This document shows positions 1 through 7,902 of a DNA stretch of 64,000 bases, one piece after another. Numbering within the stretch: position 1 is the stretch's first letter; every line of letters begins with the position of its first letter. The notes under the pieces were generated by a model, which saw only the letters and a list, made by a program, of their open reading frames with translations, was not told the origin of the DNA and made no database searches. This stretch comes from Cupriavidus pauculus. Lineage in GTDB: Bacteria; Pseudomonadota; Gammaproteobacteria; Burkholderiales; Burkholderiaceae. The DNA is taken from positions 1-64,000 of the forward strand of contig NZ_VZOW01000013.1 of NCBI RefSeq assembly GCF_008801835.1, read 5' to 3'. The translations under genes were made by a program, and so were the position numbers.

Positions 1-247
1 CGCCGTACTTCAGGTCCAGGGAGGCACCCGCACCGCCTTCCGAGATATGAATGCCGCCGTGCCACATGCCCTTGGCACTGACGGCGTAGTGGCCAGATGC
101 TTCCTTTTTCAGCAGCGCGTGGAATTCATGCTCGTCGGTTATGTTCTTACCTGCTGCATTCCCTTCTCCTTTCTTTCGGAACGGAAAGGCAAAGGCCAGC
201 AGCTTGACTTTGGTATCGGGCGTGTTTGCTGGTGTCGTCTTTGCCAT
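1..247 (-). CDS. Partial gene resembling T6SS-associated cell-wall effectors
   Basis: Only the first 82 codons are in view; the gene runs off the left edge. It starts with ATG behind GGAATAAGC. The protein begins MAKTTPANTPDTKVKLL and carries GMWHGGIHIS followed by GAGASLDLKYG. I recall this N-terminal pattern from peptidoglycan-targeting proteins next to type VI secretion VgrG genes, but no catalytic residues are visible. Its GC-rich codon use differs from everything right of about 1000, so it is most likely host chromosome next to the inserted element. The family assignment is a recollection and is weak. Confidence 0.45.
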   Translation of the reverse strand, partial: MAKTTPANTPDTKVKLLAFAFPFRKKGEGNAAGKNITDEHEFHALLKKEASGHYAVSAKGMWHGGIHISEGGAGASLDLKYG

Positions 248-255
248 GCTTTTGC

Positions 256-351
256 TTATTCCGAGAAGCCGAAGTTCATGACATAGGACTGCCGCGCATC
301 GGACCTTGGCAGCCCGTCGCCCCATGATTTCAGTTCATCCGTCACATCCAT
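256..351 (-). CDS. Small ORF upstream of the partial effector gene
   Basis: A 31-residue ORF starting MDVTDELKSW and ending MNFGFSE, eight bases before the next gene. An AAGGAG lies 12 bases upstream of the chosen ATG. The frame stays open to a TTG at 438, which would add 29 residues. It could be a short upstream partner or the tail of a remodelled gene. I do not recognise it. Confidence 0.35.
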   Translation of the reverse strand: MDVTDELKSWGDGLPRSDARQSYVMNFGFSE

Positions 352-439
352 CACTGTTGCTTGCTCCTTACCAGCCGTGATCGCGTTCTCCGAACAGGCC
401 GTCGCTTGCGACGCCCGGCCGACATTCTCGTGCGTCAAA

Positions 440-910
440 ACCTTACGCCGCTATCCGACAAGCGAGAACAGCCAATGCGTCGCGCAAACAACAGAAACTG
501 AATAAAATCTGAAATAATATTTTTATGATTTACAGATATTTATCTTTTGATTACTGAGATCACGAACACGGAAATACTAGAAATTCAGATATAAGAAATA
601 TCTAGTGCTTACACAAAATAAATTGCGGAAGCTTTACGTCGAATGTTTGACTCAAGCCGCGCTGATCGGCCAACTGAGAGGCAGAAAGCGGCATTTCGCT
701 TGCGAGCGCGCTTGTGGTGCTTGCCGCGGTGGAATTTGGAGCGGTGAGCGGTGCCACCGCACGCGGGAGCCCGTTGCGGGCAACGACATTGCGGCGTTGA
801 CGACGACAGATGCGCGCGGATCGTGGCAACCTCTGGCAGGCCGCCAGGCCGAAAAGCCTGGATTTATCGCAAAGGGGGAAACTTCAGGAAAACTGCCGCA
901 GACTTGATGT
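440..910. other. Chromosomal flank without a recognisable gene
   Basis: Short open frames exist on both strands but none has a convincing start, codon pattern or known motif. An AT-rich stretch at about 505-600 is followed by GC-rich DNA. A perfect hairpin, CCAGGC-CGAAAA-GCCTGG, lies at 843-860. I see nothing else supportable. Confidence 0.5.
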
Positions 911-954
911 TGGTCCCGCCGACAGGAATCGAACCTGTATCTAGCGCTTAGGAG
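911..954 (-). tRNA. 3' part of tRNA-Arg(CCU); element attachment site
   Basis: Read on the minus strand: anticodon loop CTCCTAA, 3' anticodon strand GCGCT, a full T arm (ACAGG-TTCGATT-CCTGT), acceptor 3' strand, discriminator A and encoded CCA. The bases before the anticodon loop (GTTGTCC) cannot pair with GCGCT, so the 5' half is missing. This is a tRNA split by integration. The rest is expected at the other end of the element, outside the window. Confidence 0.8.
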
Positions 955-1097
955 GGACAACTTTCAAATCTGGCAAAGCCTTATTCTACAAGGCATAGCG
1001 GTTGTTTTCCAAGTCCGGTACGCTAGAATGGGACACGAATGGGACAAATGCCATTCCGACGACTCCACGGGACCACAAGGGAAAGGAACGCAACAAC

Positions 1098-2336
1098 ATG
1101 GAAAACGAACTCGTAACTGCCCCCGAGCAAGCCACAAAATTTACCCCCAAAGAAGAGAGCATCAAGGTTGGTTCTGGCACGGTTGTAAGCCGTACCAAGA
1201 AAGACGGCTCCAAGTCCTATCAAGCCAAGGTTCGCAAGAACGGCGTCAATCTATCACAAACATTTTCTTCCCTAAAAGAAGCAAAGGAATGGATTACCAA
1301 GACTGAAGCCAAGCTTCTTAATGGTGAAAGCATTTCACCAAATAAAATCAAGAAAACTACCCTTGCTGAAGTCTTCCAAGAATTTTTGAAAGACAACCCA
1401 AAAATTTCGGAAAACAAGAAGGGGCGGATTGAGCGATTGATTCTTGAAATTGGCAAGGTGTCTCTTGAGGAATTCAAGACACGATTTCTGTTCAAGTGGA
1501 TGGATTTCAAGCTCAATCAAGAAATACCTGATCAAGCCAAGAAGAAAAAATCTCATAAGCTGTTCAACGGCAATCGAACGATTGATGAGAATGGCAATGA
1601 GGTAAAGCGGGTCTATAAGCCCGGAACCATTCGCAAGTATTATTACGACATCAAAATGTCGCTTGAGCATCATGCAAAAATGCATGATTATCAGTTCAAC
1701 TCCAAGCCTTTTGATGAGGTTGCTCCCCCTCCTGCTTGGGGTGATCCTCGTGATAGAAGGCTTGAAGAAGGAGAGCTTGAGAAGTTGCTTGAGGCTTGCA
1801 ATAAGCTCTATGTCAATGTTGAGCAATCCAAGATTCTCATTCGCTTTCTCGCGTTTTCTGCCTTCCGTGTTGGCGAAACGATGATGATTAAGTGGAAGGA
1901 TATCAAGCTGAATAAGGATCGTCCTGAAGAGTCGTACATCTTCATTCCGAAGGAAAACCAGAAGATTGCTCACAAAAAAGGTGCGGAAGATCGTTACGCC
2001 TCTCTTCGTCCTGAACTCTACAATTTGATTGTAGATGAACTTCTTCCTTACAAGGAAGGAAAAAAGGACGATGACTATGTGTTTTCTTTCTGGTCAAGTC
2101 CGGGCTATTTCTATACCCGCTTCAAGAATATTTGCTTCAATGCGGGTTCAAAGGATCTGACCATTCATGATCTTCGCCATGAGGGAGTGAGCTGGTTCTT
2201 TGAAAATACGACCTTGTCTGACATTGAGATTGCGAAGATAACGGGCCACATTGAACTTTCAACCTTGCAGAAGTACGCCAAGTTGAGACCTCATAAGACT
2301 GGTGCAAAATTGTGGAACTCTATCGTCCAGCAATGA
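1098..2336 (+). CDS. int: Tyrosine recombinase (integrase)
   Basis: A 412-residue tyrosine integrase that should recombine the element with the tRNA-Arg site about 140 bp away. The N-terminal 60-110 region (VVSRTKKDGSKSYQAKVR) looks like an arm-binding domain, followed by a SAM-like core-binding domain. The catalytic set is visible: Arg in AFRVGE, HDLRHE (H-x-x-R), the GH of KITGHIELS, and the Tyr nucleophile in LQKYAKL. The ATG at 1098 is chosen because GGGAAAGGAAC precedes it; an in-frame TTG at 1002 has no such site. A rho-independent hairpin follows directly. Its position beside the truncated tRNA is typical of integrative elements. Confidence 0.93.
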   Translation: MENELVTAPEQATKFTPKEESIKVGSGTVVSRTKKDGSKSYQAKVRKNGVNLSQTFSSLKEAKEWITKTEAKLLNGESISPNKIKKTTLAEVFQEFLKDNPKISENKKGRIERLILEIGKVSLEEFKTRFLFKWMDFKLNQEIPDQAKKKKSHKLFNGNRTIDENGNEVKRVYKPGTIRKYYYDIKMSLEHHAKMHDYQFNSKPFDEVAPPPAWGDPRDRRLEEGELEKLLEACNKLYVNVEQSKILIRFLAFSAFRVGETMMIKWKDIKLNKDRPEESYIFIPKENQKIAHKKGAEDRYASLRPELYNLIVDELLPYKEGKKDDDYVFSFWSSPGYFYTRFKNICFNAGSKDLTIHDLRHEGVSWFFENTTLSDIEIAKITGHIELSTLQKYAKLRPHKTGAKLWNSIVQQ

Positions 2337-2337
2337 A

Positions 2338-2361
2338 AAAAAGCCCCGAAAGGGGCTTTCT
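2338..2361 (+). terminator. Terminator after int
   Basis: Hairpin AAAGCCCC-GAAA-GGGGCTTT directly after the integrase stop codon. Confidence 0.85.
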
Positions 2362-2488
2362 CATATCCTCCGTGAGCTCGTGCCGTTCTACGCGATGCTC
2401 TACGGTCGGGTAGAACACTTTTCTCTATGAAAATCAAAGGGTTACGGAGATTTTTCGTGTTCTACCGTCGCTAAGCGATTTTTTTCGG

Positions 2489-4057
2489 CTATGTTTGCTC
2501 GGTGTATGCGAAGAAGACCACTTCGGGGGCTGCATCTGCCACGGTCTGAGCAAATCGCTCCATTGCGACCTTTCTAGAAGGCATCTCGTAGAAGTAGTCT
2601 TCTCTCGTCTTCCAGTTCGTTTTCCACTTCGGGTTGTCAAGCTCAAACTGAAGAGCCTTGTTGATGTGCTTGCCGAAATCATCAGCCGTGGGCTTGTCCC
2701 GTATACCTTGGGTCGGCAACCAATCAAGCATTGCCTTGTAGATGCTCTTTCTAAACCAACGAATCTTGCCGTCTTCCGTGAATCGCTGGGTGCTGTCGTC
2801 AAGCTCAATGGTTCCGTTCAAGCACTCATAAACAAACTTCAGGGAAGGATTCAAGCCCTTGATAAGCAACTGAACTCGTCCAGCCGTCTTAGGCGAAAGT
2901 CTTGTGTTGAATTCAGAAATGTCTCTGTTCTTGAGCATGTAAAAAATAGCCTCAAGACCTCCATTTTCAAGCCATTTGTTATATTCATAAAAGAACTCGC
3001 CCGGTTGAACTTGTCCTTTGTATCGTGGTGAGCAATCAAGAACAAAATACCGTCTATCACCTTCTCCAACGGGTACAGCCCAATCCTCGTTAGAAGCTAC
3101 AAAGAGGCGAATGTAGTTCCTCACTGAGATAACATCCTTGCCCTTCGCATTGATGGTCAAGGTGCTCTCAGTAATCATTGCCTTCATGCGTCCTTCTGCT
3201 GCTTTGTCGCCATTGTGAACGGCTTCGTCAGAGAACACGATAAAGGCATCAACCATGTGCCCATTGAAGTTGCCCGTCAAAGCATCTGCTGTAGAGAGGT
3301 GCTTGAAGTTATCGGTCAATTTTCCAAGGGTTGACATGATTGTACCCTTGCCGATACCTTGTGCCCCTCTCATGACGATAGCTTTTTGTGGCAATTCCCA
3401 AGGCTTTTGAACCATGTGAGCAAGATAGTTCAAAAGATATTCAATACATTCCTTGTCATCGTCACACAAAGCCTCGATGAGCTTCATGAACAGATCGACA
3501 TTTCCTTCTATTGGTTTAACCTTGAAGCCTGTCCACAAGTTCCAAGAGGTAGGAGCTGCCTTCTCGGTTGGATCAAAGACAATATTCTCGTAGCGAGTTG
3601 TTCTCTTGTCTTCAACAAAAGCACTGGTGGAATATACTTTTCTAGGTTCTTTTCTCTTGCCGTCCTTACCAATGACCTCAATCATGTGGAACATGTGGGC
3701 ATGATATTTGTTGAAGGCTTCAAATTTCTGGAATTGAAGTCCAAGCAAGGGATGGCGAAAACAAACCAAAGGTCTTCCGCCATAGATCAGTATGGAATAC
3801 TTGGCTCTCAATGTTGCCAAGTCTTTTTCAAGTGCTTGTTCGGGTGTTAGGTCGGATTGAGTGTTTCCGATCAAATTGGAGATACTTTCTTGAGCTTGCT
3901 CGGGTGTTAAATTATCGTTGTCGTTATCAATCAAAAGATAGAGCAAGTCTTGCTCATCAAGCTCTTCATTGCCTGGTGGATTATCCCAAGCTGAAAAAGC
4001 GTCCTCAAATTCACCAGTCAAGTGAACCGTCTCAATTTCTTTTGCTTGGTTTTCCAT
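2489..4057 (-). CDS. SF3-type replication helicase (DUF5906/D5-like)
   Basis: A 522-residue protein with the superfamily 3 helicase core of phage and plasmid replication proteins. The Walker A motif is GAQGIGKGT near residue 232, the acidic motif is FIVFSDEA, and the sensor-like LFVASNEDWAVP comes before GDRRYFVLD. These match the helicase part of P4/NrS-1-type primase-helicases. No primase domain is evident; the first 100 residues are acidic and hold two LTPEQA repeats. It likely unwinds DNA during replication of the excised element. It starts with ATG behind AGGAAAAG, is transcribed convergently with int, and has a perfect inverted repeat at 4087-4117 in its promoter region. Confidence 0.8.
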   Translation of the reverse strand: MENQAKEIETVHLTGEFEDAFSAWDNPPGNEELDEQDLLYLLIDNDNDNLTPEQAQESISNLIGNTQSDLTPEQALEKDLATLRAKYSILIYGGRPLVCFRHPLLGLQFQKFEAFNKYHAHMFHMIEVIGKDGKRKEPRKVYSTSAFVEDKRTTRYENIVFDPTEKAAPTSWNLWTGFKVKPIEGNVDLFMKLIEALCDDDKECIEYLLNYLAHMVQKPWELPQKAIVMRGAQGIGKGTIMSTLGKLTDNFKHLSTADALTGNFNGHMVDAFIVFSDEAVHNGDKAAEGRMKAMITESTLTINAKGKDVISVRNYIRLFVASNEDWAVPVGEGDRRYFVLDCSPRYKGQVQPGEFFYEYNKWLENGGLEAIFYMLKNRDISEFNTRLSPKTAGRVQLLIKGLNPSLKFVYECLNGTIELDDSTQRFTEDGKIRWFRKSIYKAMLDWLPTQGIRDKPTADDFGKHINKALQFELDNPKWKTNWKTREDYFYEMPSRKVAMERFAQTVADAAPEVVFFAYTEQT

Positions 4058-4086
4058 GTTCTTTTCCTAGAGCAATGACATGGGCA

Positions 4087-4117
4087 GTGTATCAGAAAAG
4101 CTCTATTGTCGATACAC
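4087..4117 (-). promoter_or_regulatory. Inverted-repeat operator upstream of the helicase gene
   Basis: Perfect 7-bp arms, GTGTATC-N17-GATACAC, 30 bp before the helicase start. A weak promoter-like TCGACA/TACACT pair overlaps it on the minus strand. Confidence 0.5.
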
Positions 4118-4120
4118 ATG

Positions 4121-4145
4121 GAAAAGCCCCATTTAGGGGCTTTCT
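4121..4145. terminator. Hairpin terminator
   Basis: AAAGCCCC-ATTTA-GGGGCTTT with T-rich flanks on both strands. Confidence 0.65.
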
Positions 4146-4184
4146 TGTTTAACAAGAGCCCATCAAATAATCCCCTTGTTTGAC

Positions 4185-4219
4185 TTTAATTTAATCGGAC
4201 AATCATTCCACTAAAGACC
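4185..4219. repeat. 35-bp dispersed repeat, copy 1
   Basis: TTTAATTTAATC followed by AATCATTCC and AAGACC. It recurs at 46360-46394 with a few mismatches. Both copies lie beside a hairpin terminator. Confidence 0.55.
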
Positions 4220-4224
4220 AAAAG

Positions 4225-4254
4225 AAAACCCCATTTTTACATGGGGCTTTTTTG
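4225..4254 (-). terminator. Terminator of the adhesin gene
   Basis: Minus-strand hairpin AGCCCCAT-GTAAAA-ATGGGGTTTTCTTTT downstream of the adhesin stop codon. Confidence 0.75.
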
Positions 4255-4316
4255 TTACCTACTCAGTCTAACAAACAAAGAGAGAAAGGGCATAAATTGA
4301 GTAGGCGACGATCTTT

Positions 4317-5306
4317 TTAGAAATTAAAGCTCATTCCAGCTCCAACTGCTGTCTGTCCACCAGTAGAGGTTGAAACTCCAACAGAGTAGATAAAACGTCT
4401 GCTTGGTGAAGCAATCATTGCTTTGATTGCTAAGGCTTGACTACTTCCAGAGAAACCAACTCCGACACCCATCTGAACATGACTTCCGCCGTTGTTATAA
4501 ACGACACTTGATTGTGCTGCTGCCATTGCTCCAACTCCATCAATTCTTTTCTGTAAGCCGTCAATGCGACCATTCAACTGAGACTGAACTGAGCGAAGTT
4601 GCCCCATGTTCGCTGCATCGTGATTTTGAACGCCGTCAGCTACATTGCTGATTGTTGTTCCAGCTCCACCGTTGCTGTTAAGAACAAGATCGCTAGAAGT
4701 GGTGTTTGTGTAATCAACTGCTGCTACTGGTGCCCCGCCAGTGATTTTGATTTTAGAGATTTCAGTGTCAGTGTATTGGTTTGCACTGTTCAAGGTCTGG
4801 TTGGCGATAGCTTGAACTTGTCCAAGATTGGTTGCCTGATCTGCTTGAGTTGCAGTACCAACTTGTCCGATTGTTCTTCCTCCAACTGCAACCTCATTGT
4901 CTCGGGTTGCTGTGGTGTTGTTACCTAATGCTACGGCGTTGTTTGCTGTTCCAGTAGAAGCATTTATACCCACTGCTAATCCACCAGAAGAGCCCATAGA
5001 GCCAGTGCCGAATGCTGCGGAGTTGTCGTCTGCTACTGCATTCGATCCGATGGTAGTTGCATTGTGGCCGGCGGTTGAATTGGCACCTACAACTGTTCCA
5101 TTGTTAGAAGCTCCAGAATTTGCACCGACACAAGTCGCATTGGTATCCCCAGAGCTCGCACAATTGACGTTGTTACCTATTGCTGTTGAATTTGAACCTG
5201 GTGCGAAGGCTCCTGTCCCGTATTCTGTACTTCCTGGCCCTGCCGCTAATGCAGTGCTTGTAATTGTTGCGATAGCTAAAGCCATCATTGTTTTTGTTAT
5301 CTTCAT
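4317..5306 (-). CDS. Small trimeric autotransporter adhesin (YadA-like)
   Basis: A 329-residue outer-membrane adhesin. It has a signal peptide ending ...STALA, then a YadA-type head of about 14-residue repeats (STAIGNN, GTVVGAN, ATTIGSN, AVALGNN). A neck follows (DNEVAVGGRTIG), a short stalk, a second neck (ISNVADGVQNHDAANMGQL), a coiled coil and the C-terminal membrane-anchor domain ending in Phe (GMSFNF). By family, three chains form one 12-strand barrel and display a lollipop-shaped adhesin. It is very short for the family. It has its own class A promoter. On a conjugative element it may promote cell-cell contact or host attachment; that role is inferred. Confidence 0.88.
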   Translation of the reverse strand: MKITKTMMALAIATITSTALAAGPGSTEYGTGAFAPGSNSTAIGNNVNCASSGDTNATCVGANSGASNNGTVVGANSTAGHNATTIGSNAVADDNSAAFGTGSMGSSGGLAVGINASTGTANNAVALGNNTTATRDNEVAVGGRTIGQVGTATQADQATNLGQVQAIANQTLNSANQYTDTEISKIKITGGAPVAAVDYTNTTSSDLVLNSNGGAGTTISNVADGVQNHDAANMGQLRSVQSQLNGRIDGLQKRIDGVGAMAAAQSSVVYNNGGSHVQMGVGVGFSGSSQALAIKAMIASPSRRFIYSVGVSTSTGGQTAVGAGMSFNF

Positions 5307-5346
5307 TTTGCTGCCTCCTTTATAGTTTATGTTTTTGGCAATCTTA

Positions 5347-5374
5347 TTTATAAAAGAATTTTAGTTCTTGTCAA
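5347..5374 (-). promoter_or_regulatory. Class A promoter of the adhesin gene
   Basis: TTGACA, 16 bp, TATAAA. Upstream (5375-5396) AATATAT and GATATT half-sites are spaced about 9 bp apart. Confidence 0.7.
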
Positions 5375-5397
5375 TATCATCCATAATATATATTAAA

Positions 5398-5423
5398 AGA
5401 AAAACCCCTTTCGGGGCTTCTTT
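5398..5423 (-). terminator. Terminator after the first binding-protein gene
   Basis: Minus-strand GCCCC-GAAA-GGGGTTTTTC directly after the stop codon. Confidence 0.8.
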
Positions 5424-6314
5424 TTAGTTCCCAACGGAGTTTGTTGGAAATCTCACTACGTCCTTCAATGGGTTGCTCATTGGGACATTCAATGATTTGT
5501 TGAATGGTGGAATGGGTTGCATAAACCATTTGTTGTAAATCTTGTTGAATTCCCCATTGTTCATTAGTCCCATGATGGTTTGGTCTATAACAACTTGAAG
5601 ATCCTTTGACTCTAATGTTGTCATGACGCCATAGGGTTCGGTTGTTATTCTTTCTGGAAGCAACTTGAATTTTGATGGGTTCTTGCTCTGGGCAATTGCC
5701 CCAGCTAACAAGATGTCGTCACCAATGAAAGCATCTGCTTTTCCGCTTTCTACTAATGCCAAGGTGTCAAGATAATCTTTTCCTTTTGCGTACTTGGTTT
5801 TATGTCCTTCCCAGCTTGCTTTAACGCCTTTGTTCGCACTGAATACTGATTCTGTTGCTGTTGTGCCATCAACATAAGCCACGGTGCCAATTCTGTTGTC
5901 GCTAAAACCGCGTATCTTTGAGTCGTTTGCTACAACAATACCGATGCCCGCAATTTCGTAGGGAATTGAGAAGGCAACATCCTTTCTGCGAGAGGAAGAG
6001 TTGGTTGTTGATCCACATTCCATGTCGATCTTGCCTTCCTTCAACATGGGGATACGGGTCTTTGCTGAAACTTCAACATAGTTAAGCTTCAAGCTTGGGT
6101 CTTTTTCTTTGAGCTTGTCAAAGATACGGTTGCAGATATCAACTGCCTCACCCATGTATTGACCGTTCACCTTGTAAGATACGGGGGTGGAGCTGGGTCT
6201 AACTCCGACATTGACTACATGATTTTGATAGATTCTGTCGGTTACTGGATCAGCGAAAGAGCTAGTTGCTACTGCTGATAGTGTTGCTAATAATGCGATT
6301 GTTTTTAATTTCAT
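5424..6314 (-). CDS. Periplasmic amino-acid binding protein, GltI-like (first copy)
   Basis: A 296-residue family-3 solute-binding protein with a signal peptide ending SSFA. Motifs shared with glutamate/aspartate-binding GltI are R-P-S-S-T-P-V-S-Y, GEAVDICNRI, the diagnostic MECGSTTNSSSRRKDVAF, and LESGKADAF-like VESGKADAFIGDD. It is expected to hand substrate to the permease encoded at 7.9-9.3 kb. It sits in its own unit, 31 bp behind a small secreted protein gene, and starts behind AAGGAGAC. It differs clearly from the second binding protein at 9324, so the importer may take two ligands. Confidence 0.87.
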   Translation of the reverse strand: MKLKTIALLATLSAVATSSFADPVTDRIYQNHVVNVGVRPSSTPVSYKVNGQYMGEAVDICNRIFDKLKEKDPSLKLNYVEVSAKTRIPMLKEGKIDMECGSTTNSSSRRKDVAFSIPYEIAGIGIVVANDSKIRGFSDNRIGTVAYVDGTTATESVFSANKGVKASWEGHKTKYAKGKDYLDTLALVESGKADAFIGDDILLAGAIAQSKNPSKFKLLPERITTEPYGVMTTLESKDLQVVIDQTIMGLMNNGEFNKIYNKWFMQPIPPFNKSLNVPMSNPLKDVVRFPTNSVGN

Positions 6315-6345
6315 AAAGTCTCCTTGTTTTTATTGTTAGTTTGGA

Positions 6346-6714
6346 TTACTTCTGCTCTACGATTGGTTTCAATGCGGATTCGTCCTTTAATGAAACTTTG
6401 ACTGTGCAACCAACATCTGTTTTGACTAAATCAACGGGGTCTTTGTCTTCAAATGCACTTGAGACAACATCCTTGGCTTGTCTTTTTTGTTCTGGTAAAT
6501 CAAAGACTGTGTATAGCTGGTCTATTGCATTGCCATCGTATCCGTGAGTCTCAATCAAACCAAACTGTTTGCTCTTGATAGGAGAGCTTGGGTGTGTGTA
6601 TTGAACGGTTAATTGTTTGCATGAATCAATGGACTTGTTAATGTCTTCTTTTGTTGCTGCAAAAGTGCTTGCTGATAATCCGGCTACTAAAACTGCTAAT
6701 GCGATTTTTTTCAT
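6346..6714 (-). CDS. Small secreted protein of unknown function
   Basis: 122 residues. A signal peptide (MKKIALAVLVAGLSASTFA) is followed by a mature part of about 100 residues with two cysteines that could form a disulfide. It is the first gene of a two-gene unit with the GltI-like protein at 5424, transcribed from a class A promoter. I do not recognise the family. The pairing suggests a periplasmic accessory to amino-acid uptake, but nothing in the sequence proves this. Confidence 0.75.
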   Translation of the reverse strand: MKKIALAVLVAGLSASTFAATKEDINKSIDSCKQLTVQYTHPSSPIKSKQFGLIETHGYDGNAIDQLYTVFDLPEQKRQAKDVVSSAFEDKDPVDLVKTDVGCTVKVSLKDESALKPIVEQK

Positions 6715-6746
6715 ATCTTCTCCTTGTTTTGAAAGTTATATTTCAA

Positions 6747-6774
6747 GTTATAAGGAAAAAATCTAGTTTGTCAA
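6747..6774 (-). promoter_or_regulatory. Class A promoter
   Basis: TTGACA, 16 bp, TATAAC. It drives 6346-6714 and the binding-protein gene. Confidence 0.8.
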
Positions 6775-6777
6775 TCT

Positions 6778-6794
6778 AATCTATCGGATATATT
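6778..6794. promoter_or_regulatory. Class A operator palindrome
   Basis: AATCTATC-G-GATATATT, a 17-bp near-perfect palindrome 3 bp upstream of the -35. Confidence 0.6.
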
Positions 6795-6813
6795 AAAAGA
6801 AACTTGTTGGAGA

Positions 6814-6840
6814 AATAAAAAAAGCCCTCGAAGGGCTTCT
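6814..6840 (-). terminator. Terminator of the ABC transporter operon
   Basis: AGCCCT-CGA-AGGGCT followed on the minus strand by TTTTTTTATTTC. Confidence 0.75.
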
Positions 6841-6865
6841 TTGTCTGATAAACGGAATTTAAGGC

Positions 6866-7585
6866 TTAGTAGTTCAAGTTGTCCAAGAATGCTCTTGCTC
6901 TCTCTGTTGCTGGTGCTTCAAAGAATTCCTCTGTGGGTCTGTCCTCAAGAATCTCCCCCTTGTCAAAGAAAGCGATTCGGTTGGAGACCTTGCGAGCAAA
7001 GTTGAGCTCGTGGGTTACTACGATCATGGTGGTTCCAGCTTTCGCAAGCTCCCCTAAGAGCTGAAGACATGCCTTGATGTTCTCTGGGTCTAGTGAAGCG
7101 GTTGGCTCGTCTAGAAGCAAGATCTCTGGGTTCATGGCAAGAGAGCGAGCAATGGCTACACGCTGCTTCTGACCTCCACTGAGCTGACTTGGTAGCTTAT
7201 CCATGTGTACGGTCATGCCGACTCGTTTAAGAAGCTCTATGGCGTTGTGCATGGCTTCCTCATGGCTTCTCTTCAATACCTTGACCTGGGCGAGAGTGAC
7301 ATTCTCCAAGGCTGTGTAGTTTGGGAATAGCTCAAACTGCTGGAAGACAATGCCAGCTTTCGTTGCAAGCTCACGGCTCTCATAGTCCCCGTTGTCCTTG
7401 CCGTCGATCAAAATGCATCCCTTTTGGATAGGCTCAAGCTTGTTTATGGTCTTGATGAAGGTTGATTTTCCTGAACCAGAGGGACCACAAGCCACTATCA
7501 CATCCCCTTGTGCAATGACATAGCGGGGAATGTTCAAGACTCTATTGCTTCCGAAATACTTCTCTACTTGTAAAAATTCAATCAT
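6866..7585 (-). CDS. gltL: Amino-acid ABC transporter ATPase, GltL-like
   Basis: A 239-residue polar amino-acid importer ATPase. Walker A is GPSGSGKST, the Q-loop is FQQFELFPNYT, the signature is LSGGQ, Walker B is ILLLDEPTASLD, and the H-loop is VTHE. Length and motifs are complete. It is the last gene of the transporter operon, with a 4-bp ATGA overlap to the small gene upstream. It energises the GltJ/GltK-type channel encoded just before. The symbol reflects family, not proven substrate. Confidence 0.92.
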   Translation of the reverse strand: MIEFLQVEKYFGSNRVLNIPRYVIAQGDVIVACGPSGSGKSTFIKTINKLEPIQKGCILIDGKDNGDYESRELATKAGIVFQQFELFPNYTALENVTLAQVKVLKRSHEEAMHNAIELLKRVGMTVHMDKLPSQLSGGQKQRVAIARSLAMNPEILLLDEPTASLDPENIKACLQLLGELAKAGTTMIVVTHELNFARKVSNRIAFFDKGEILEDRPTEEFFEAPATERARAFLDNLNY

Positions 7586-7902
7586 GCTGTTTCTCCTTTG
7601 TTGTTGATGATTTTTCTTTCTTCTAGGTGGTCAAGAATTCTTCTGACCGCCTGGTCTGTGCTGTAGTGGTATGTCCAATGGCTATCTATGTTGGAAAACA
7701 ATCTCGCAACTCCATCTAGATATTCATAACCAAAGCTGCATACGTCTCTATGATTAAGGCTTACATAAGCCTCATAAAAATAATCATGATCGTCAATGTA
7801 GACTTCCACTGCCTTGTTCTGTGCTACGGCTTGCTCAACCTCTTGAATAGCTGTGGAGATTGCATAGCCTTCGTGCCAATCTAGTAAGTGATAGATGCTC
7901 AT
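7582..7902 (-). CDS. Unknown protein embedded in the ABC transporter operon
   Basis: 106 residues, soluble, acidic and rich in Tyr and His (YIDDHDYFYEAYVS). It overlaps both neighbours by 4 bp, so it should be translated with the permease and ATPase. This tight coupling suggests a role in the transporter. Its family is not one I recognise, and the usual GltIJKL operon has no such gene. Confidence 0.75.
   Translation of the reverse strand: MSIYHLLDWHEGYAISTAIQEVEQAVAQNKAVEVYIDDHDYFYEAYVSLNHRDVCSFGYEYLDGVARLFSNIDSHWTYHYSTDQAVRRILDHLEERKIINNKGETA

Noticed and set aside
602-960. Several overlapping ORFs on both strands next to the tRNA remnant
   Set aside because: Low-complexity GC-rich frames without ribosome-binding sites or known motifs; one runs through the tRNA sequence.
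1335-1973. 212-residue minus-strand ORF inside int
   Set aside because: It is antisense to the catalytic integrase frame, which has full motifs and a proper start.
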